Source of the DNA: Apoderus coryli
Lineage: Eukaryota > Arthropoda > Insecta > Coleoptera > Attelabidae
Direction of reading: 5' to 3'
Length of the DNA stretch: 64,000 nucleotides
Assembly: GCA_911728435.2 (NCBI GenBank)
Contig: OU452199.1
Span: 9,620,860 to 9,684,859 of the forward strand
The notes below the pieces were generated by a model that had not been told where the DNA came from, searched no databases, and was given only the letters and a program-made list of their open reading frames with translations. The translations under genes were made by a program, and so were the position numbers. Within the stretch, counting starts at the first letter, position 1, and every line of letters begins with the position of its first letter. Positions 59,886 through 64,000 of the stretch are shown here, piece by piece.

Positions 59886-60230
59886 CTGTATTAGGACGGC
59901 AACATAAACATGGCTAAATTTGTGCATCGTATAATAGCTGATGGCAAGTATTTTTTATCATTTATAAAATAAGGATTTTATTTATTATTTTTAAAATTGC
60001 TGTTAAGTCCCTTATGTATGTTAACAAATTTACTTATATTTCGTTATTAATACACTTTTAGCAACATAATATAACTTAGAAGGGTGCGCTAGTTTTCACA
60101 GGTCAATAAGCCAGAGAAAAAAAAATAACTTTAATGCTTTTTGCATTGAGCTTCTATGGAAGTTGTAAACATGCACTTGCCCCACTACTTAAGAAGAAGG
60201 AAAAATAACTTGAGTGTAGAATACGCTCAT

Positions 60231-60379
60231 TTGTGGAAAGGTTAGCCCATTGCCAAACGGTTAACAGCAACTGCTCTAGATAGTCCTCCCAAAAACAAAA
60301 TTAATTAGGTTGGTATTTTCGTTATTTCATTAATCACAAAGCGACACATCCGTTCAGTTACTTTACGGACACCCTGTAT
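60231..60379 (+). mobile_element. Mariner-like 3' end next to the otp splice donor
   Basis: GGTTAGCCCATTGCCAAACG, then TAGTCCTCCCAAAAAC, match the copy at 16179-16441. It ends TTACGGACACCCTGTA. The otp donor begins at 60417, so the remnant lies within 40 bp of a splice site. Confidence 0.65.
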
Positions 60380-60417
60380 AATAAAAGTACATAACAAGAC
60401 AGATCAGTATAACATAC

Positions 60418-60716
60418 CTGAACCCTAGATTCTGTCAAACCGATTCTCATGGCAATCTCTTCCCTCATAAATATATCCGGATAATGTGTTTTAGAGAAAC
60501 ATCGCTCCAATTCATTGAGTTGAGCTGGTGTAAATCTTGTGCGATGTCGTTTCTGTTTTGATGGTTTATCGCCCTCGTTAGAGCTATTGCTGAGCGGGCC
60601 GCCACTAAGACCGTTACCAAGCCCGTTGTCACAAATGCCGCTTAATCGAGATTGATCAAGTACTTTGAGTTCGGCGTGGTGACGTTTCAGGTCGTCACCG
60701 CACATTTCTTTTATGC
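60418..60716 (-). CDS. otp: Orthopedia homeobox protein, first visible exon (homeodomain N-terminal part)
   Basis: Otp is a paired-class homeodomain transcription factor of the nucleus. This exon starts after a TTGCAG acceptor at 60717. It encodes [13 protein letters not shown], a Ser/Gly/Asn-rich linker with KPSKQ, then the homeodomain start [19 protein letters not shown] and [19 protein letters not shown], ending TESRVQ at the GTATGT donor (60417). The next residues (VWFQN...) lie at 18507, in phase. [12 protein letters not shown] and [10 protein letters not shown] are nearly identical to Otp of other animals. An ATG at 60705 exists, but the frame is open upstream to the acceptor, so it is probably internal and the true start is on an exon I could not find. 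Confidence 0.97.
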
Positions 60717-60932
60717 CTGCAATAAAATTCAGCTCATTTAAACATTTTTATTTATAAGCAGCAGCATTAACATTGATTTTAGTCAAAACCATAGGTTCTA
60801 CTTATTCATTATTAGAAGAACTTTATTATGTAGGTATATATGATAATTCTAGTTGTTAATGATTGGTTTTGTCTCAAATGGGATTATGTTTTTATGTTAC
60901 ATGAAAAAAACAGTAGTCCCCACATGCCTATA

Positions 60933-63019
60933 CAGGGTGGTCCAACGAAAAGTTTGCACCTAGCTTTTCTCTTTTTTTTGTAGTCGAATGCGAAAATGCT
61001 CGGACACGTCGATTTTGCTTTTGAGGGGGACACATTTTAAACATATTTTTCGATCTGCGCCTTTAACCCCCTAGCGGGGGTGAGTAACAACCCTAAAATT
61101 TTAAATGGAAAGAGGGGTCTAATGACATATCATTTGAAAGGACACAAAATTGTCTTTCTAATGATACCCTATTTGTCGAATTTTACTAAAACAGTTAATA
61201 CGAAAACGACTTTAAAGACATTAAGCCGATAATTTTGGTATTAATGAGAAATACAAATAAGTTTTAATTATTACGACTGAAAACAACTACAATCATTTCT
61301 AAATTATTTACTTTGAAGAAAAACGGGATTTCAAAAACACTATCTTATTTATCAGAACTAAATTCCTCACTAATCGTTTGCGTTTTTTGTTGAAATAAAA
61401 ACTGCAGATACGTGTAGGAAAAGAATTTACACCGTTTATTTTAGTCTTTTCATTGATTCAGTTTGGTTGCTTCTCAAGTTATTTTACTTTTACCGTACAA
61501 AATGATTTATTCCATTCTAGAACGAGTTGAAATTGTTAAACTTTATTTTCAAAATAATAGTAGTGCTAGACTTACGGCTCGCTTATTTAATGAGAGACAT
61601 CCCGATAAAAATGTGAATGATGTGTACGTTGGCAAGTTAGTTAAAAAGTTTGTAGATACCGGATCTGTCTGTAATGTAAAACACCAGCCGCAGAAACCGA
61701 TCAGAAATGAAGCTGTGGAAGTCGCTGTTTTAGGGCATGTTGAAATGGATCATAGTCAAAGTACCCGTCAACTAGCTGAAGCCTCAGGTGTCTCCCGTTC
61801 GTCCATAATACGAATTTTAAAAGCGTACAAATTTCATCCGTACAAAATCAAATTAGTACAGGAACTAAATGAGGATGATCCTGATAGAAGGCTGCAATTT
61901 TGTGAAGCAATGAGCCAGCGTTTAATTGAAGATCCGCAATTATTATTTAACATTTGTTTTTCCGACGAATGCACATTTTATTTGAATGGAGCTGTAAATA
62001 GGCACAATTGCCGTTACTGGGATGACAGTAACCCACATTTATTCCGTGAGGTTCATACCCAGTATCCTCAAAAAATAAACGTCTGGTGTGGCATATTAGG
62101 AAATCATATTATAGGACCACTTTTTATTCCTGGAAATTTAACTGGTGAAGTGTACCTAAACATGCTTGAAGACACAATTGATCCTTTAATAACACAAATA
62201 ATAGAAGATGACCAAAATCATACTGCTGATCGGCTTTATTTCCAGCAAGATGGAGCACCTCCGCACTATGTGGCTCCTGTAAGACAGTTCTTAGATGACC
62301 GGTTCCCTGGACGGTGGATTGGAAGGAGGGGCCCAATTGAATGGCCTGCCAGGTCACCGGATTTATCGCCTTTAGACTTTTTTCTTTGGGGGCACTTAAA
62401 AAATAAATGTTTTGCCACGAAGCCCGAGTCCATAGAAGATCTTCGCCAACGCATTACAGAAGAGTGCAGAAACATAACACCTGATATGCTACAAAATGTT
62501 AGAAATAGATTTGAACAAAATCTGTATTATTGTATGGAATCAAATGGGTCACATTTTCAACATTTGTTAATGTAACGTTTTAATAAATCAATTTAACAGC
62601 TTGTTTACTTTTTTTACAAAGCAATGTTAAAACTAACAAACATTGGAATGTACTAACGATTGCAGGTGTTTTCACTCGCAATAATTAAAACTTATTTGTA
62701 TTTCTCATTAATACCAAAATTATCGGCTTAATGTCTTTAAAGTCGTTTTCGTATTAACTGTTTTAGTAAAATTCGACAAATAGGGTATCATTAGAAAGAC
62801 AATTTTGTGTCCTTTCAAATGATATGTCATTAGACCCCTCTTTCCATTTAAAATTTTAGGGTTGTTACTCACCCCCGCTAGGGGGTTAAAGGCGCAGATC
62901 GAAAAATATGTTTAAAATGTGTCCCCCTCAAAAGCAAAATCGACGTGTCCGAGCATTTTCGCATTCGACTACAAAAAAAAGAGAAAAGCTAGGTGCAAAC
63001 TTTTCGTTGGACCACCCTG
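60933..63019 (+). mobile_element. Intact DD41D Tc1/mariner transposon
   Basis: TA duplications at 60931-60932 and 63020-63021 flank a 2,087-bp element. The inverted repeats are about 365 bp and almost perfect to roughly 61250, with scattered mismatches only at the inner end (60933-61297 and 62655-63019). One uninterrupted transposase frame lies between them. High TIR identity and an intact gene indicate a recent insertion that may still be mobile. It sits 0.2 kb upstream of the otp homeobox exon, in the intron. Confidence 0.95.
61502..62575 (+). CDS. Tc1/mariner transposase, DD41D type
   Basis: The enzyme cuts and joins transposon ends. I chose the ATG at 61502 (ACAAAATG, favourable A at -3), giving 357 residues. 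The frame is open 13 codons further up, but without an ATG. The N-terminal half has helix-turn-helix features (YSILERVEIVKLYF, ARLFNERHPDKNVNDVY, then TRQLAEASGVSRSSIIRILK). The catalytic triad is Asp155 in FSDECTF, Asp250 in FQQDGAPPHY and Asp292 in SPLDFFLWG. The 41-residue spacing between the last two is the DD41D signature known from rosa/visitor-type elements, against DD34D in classical mariners. It ends with YYCMESNGSHFQHLLM. No frameshift or missing residue is seen. Opposite-strand frames are shadows. Confidence 0.93.
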   Translation: MIYSILERVEIVKLYFQNNSSARLTARLFNERHPDKNVNDVYVGKLVKKFVDTGSVCNVKHQPQKPIRNEAVEVAVLGHVEMDHSQSTRQLAEASGVSRSSIIRILKAYKFHPYKIKLVQELNEDDPDRRLQFCEAMSQRLIEDPQLLFNICFSDECTFYLNGAVNRHNCRYWDDSNPHLFREVHTQYPQKINVWCGILGNHIIGPLFIPGNLTGEVYLNMLEDTIDPLITQIIEDDQNHTADRLYFQQDGAPPHYVAPVRQFLDDRFPGRWIGRRGPIEWPARSPDLSPLDFFLWGHLKNKCFATKPESIEDLRQRITEECRNITPDMLQNVRNRFEQNLYYCMESNGSHFQHLLM

Positions 63020-63261
63020 TATATAAGGAACATAAGTAAACGGTAGATTATTGACTTACAAGAGAAAATATAGGGTGTACAAGCCATGAAGCATGAGATT
63101 TGAAAACACGGATACTATTAATAATAGGGACGCTATGGAGGTGTGTATAATATGCATTTCCTACACCATCGTAAGTTTTGTTCTAAAATATTGGACTATC
63201 TCTATAGTCATAGATAATTTATCTATCTAGTTATTCCCTATGTATTATAACAAATTAATAC

Positions 63262-64000
63262 AGATGATAGAACAGTGAATTTTATTAAAAAAAGTTCTTA
63301 TAAACATAGGTCCGTAAACGCATTGTAACCGAGATACAAAAATTAAGTTGCTTCAAAGGTCTTTTATTTTGAGAAAATGATTAGTTTTTGAGTAAATTTA
63401 GTTTATAAATTTAATAATCAATATTGAAAATATTACTTATTTAACCATTTATTTGGTCTGGGGGTACATAAAAAATTGTGGTTACAAAACTCCAGTGGCA
63501 TTTCAAGCGAATTCAGAATGCTGCCCAAAGCATCACATCTATGCTGCGCAATGTACGGCGATCTATTCAACGAAGATGTTATCTTTGCATACAAAAAAAT
63601 TGTGGTACTTTTGAACAGCTAGTAGTGTCATTCTAGTTAATTTAGTTTTAATTTCTTTATTGTTGTCTGTTTATTAATTGTGCATATTATAAAATCTAAT
63701 TATTTTTAATTACAATTAAGTAGATGACAATATGAACGAAAAATGAAAACAGTTTACTTACAAACTTTTTTTTCTATGTGTTTCATGGTAATCCACGATA
63801 GAATACGCAAATTTCCAAATTTTTTTTATATACTCATATACGTAAAATTTCATTGATTTATCTAAAAACGTTTCGGTAATATTCTCAAAAAAACATCATC
63901 AAGGGCTAATTTTCAACGTCCTGTATCTCGGTTACAATTTGTTTTCGGACTTATGTTTATAGGAACTTCTTTTTATAAAATTCACTATTCTATCAGCTCT
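63262..64000 (+). mobile_element. Decayed mariner-like element running to the window edge
   Basis: The left end (GATAGAACAGTGAATTTTAT, continuing with TAAACATAGGTCCG and TTGTAACCGAGATAC) is inverted at 63905-64000 over about 75 bp. The interior near 63480-63630 has transposase C-terminal text (QWHFKRIQNAAQSI, MLRNVRRSIQRRCYLCIQKN, CGTFEQL). The catalytic part is absent. The right terminus may lie just outside the window. Confidence 0.7.

Larger units (their letters stand above)
18508..60417 (-). other. 41.9-kb otp intron inside the homeodomain
   Basis: Donor CAG|GTATGT at 60417 and acceptor TTTACAG| at 18508 define an intron between homeodomain residues 46 and 47 (…RVQ|VWFQN…). That is a position used by many paired-class homeobox genes. 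The intron holds most mobile elements in this window: two intact-looking DNA transposons, LINEs in both orientations, Penelope-like pieces, foldbacks and mariner remnants. I recognise no nested host gene. Stretches without recognisable features include 18520-19530, 20460-21240, 29890-30950, 34860-38560, 40610-42220, 44480-46640, 50245-50740 and 55345-57050. Confidence 0.9.

Noticed and set aside
60703..60705. ATG as the otp start codon
   Set aside because: The frame is open upstream to a good acceptor (TTGCAG), so this Met is probably internal.
61463..61501. Upstream extension of the mariner transposase frame
   Set aside because: It begins at TTG, not ATG. The ATG at 61502 has a good context and matches the family's N terminus.
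62124..62475. Minus-strand frames within the mariner transposase
   Set aside because: They are antisense shadows of the intact plus-strand frame with the catalytic triad.

Overview
This is an insect nuclear genome window: AT-rich, spliced genes, very dense in transposable elements (TEs), with insect-type mariner, LINE, Penelope-like and uncharacterised DNA transposons. The order cannot be fixed from the sequence alone. The only host gene recognised is the homeobox gene orthopedia (otp), on the minus strand. Four of its exons lie in the window: the first part of the homeodomain (60418-60716), the rest of the homeodomain (18321-18507), a Gln/Ser/Gly-rich exon (15762-15917) and the terminal exon with the OAR-like motif and stop codon (4537-4859). 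Splice phases match at every junction (0, 1, 1). The true amino terminus must lie on a further exon, because an acceptor precedes the 60716 exon and its reading frame is open back to that acceptor.

A single 41.9-kb intron splits the homeodomain between positions 46 and 47 and fills most of the window. It is packed with mobile DNA. Two DNA transposons look intact there. One is a 2.4-kb element at 21589-24000 encoding a 566-residue protein. The other is a 3.15-kb element at 26213-29363 with a two-exon, 694-residue DUF7869-type transposase, inserted into an older LINE and flanked by AATT duplications. A third intact element, a DD41D Tc1/mariner transposon with about 365-bp inverted ends, lies at 60933-63019 in the next upstream intron. 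Degenerate mariner/Tc1 relatives, foldback MITE-like elements, a hAT remnant, several LINE 3' ends with ATT tails and Penelope-like (GIY-YIG) remnants make up much of the rest.

The most interesting layer is a set of hammerhead-ribozyme motifs belonging to Penelope-like termini: 18039-18077, 24583-24621 with partner 24768-24806, 43573-43610 with partner 44408-44450, and 47427-47465 with 50182-50220. Several are arranged as inverted pairs. Three lie on the minus strand, so they would be present in the sense orientation in the otp primary transcript. The motif at 50182-50220 keeps every conserved core position and good stems.

Region by region: 1-4536 is otp downstream flank with a deleted mariner element; 4537-18507 is the otp 3' half with introns carrying mariner derivatives; 18508-60417 is the giant intron; 60418-60716 is the first homeodomain exon; 60717-64000 is upstream intron with one intact and one decayed mariner element.
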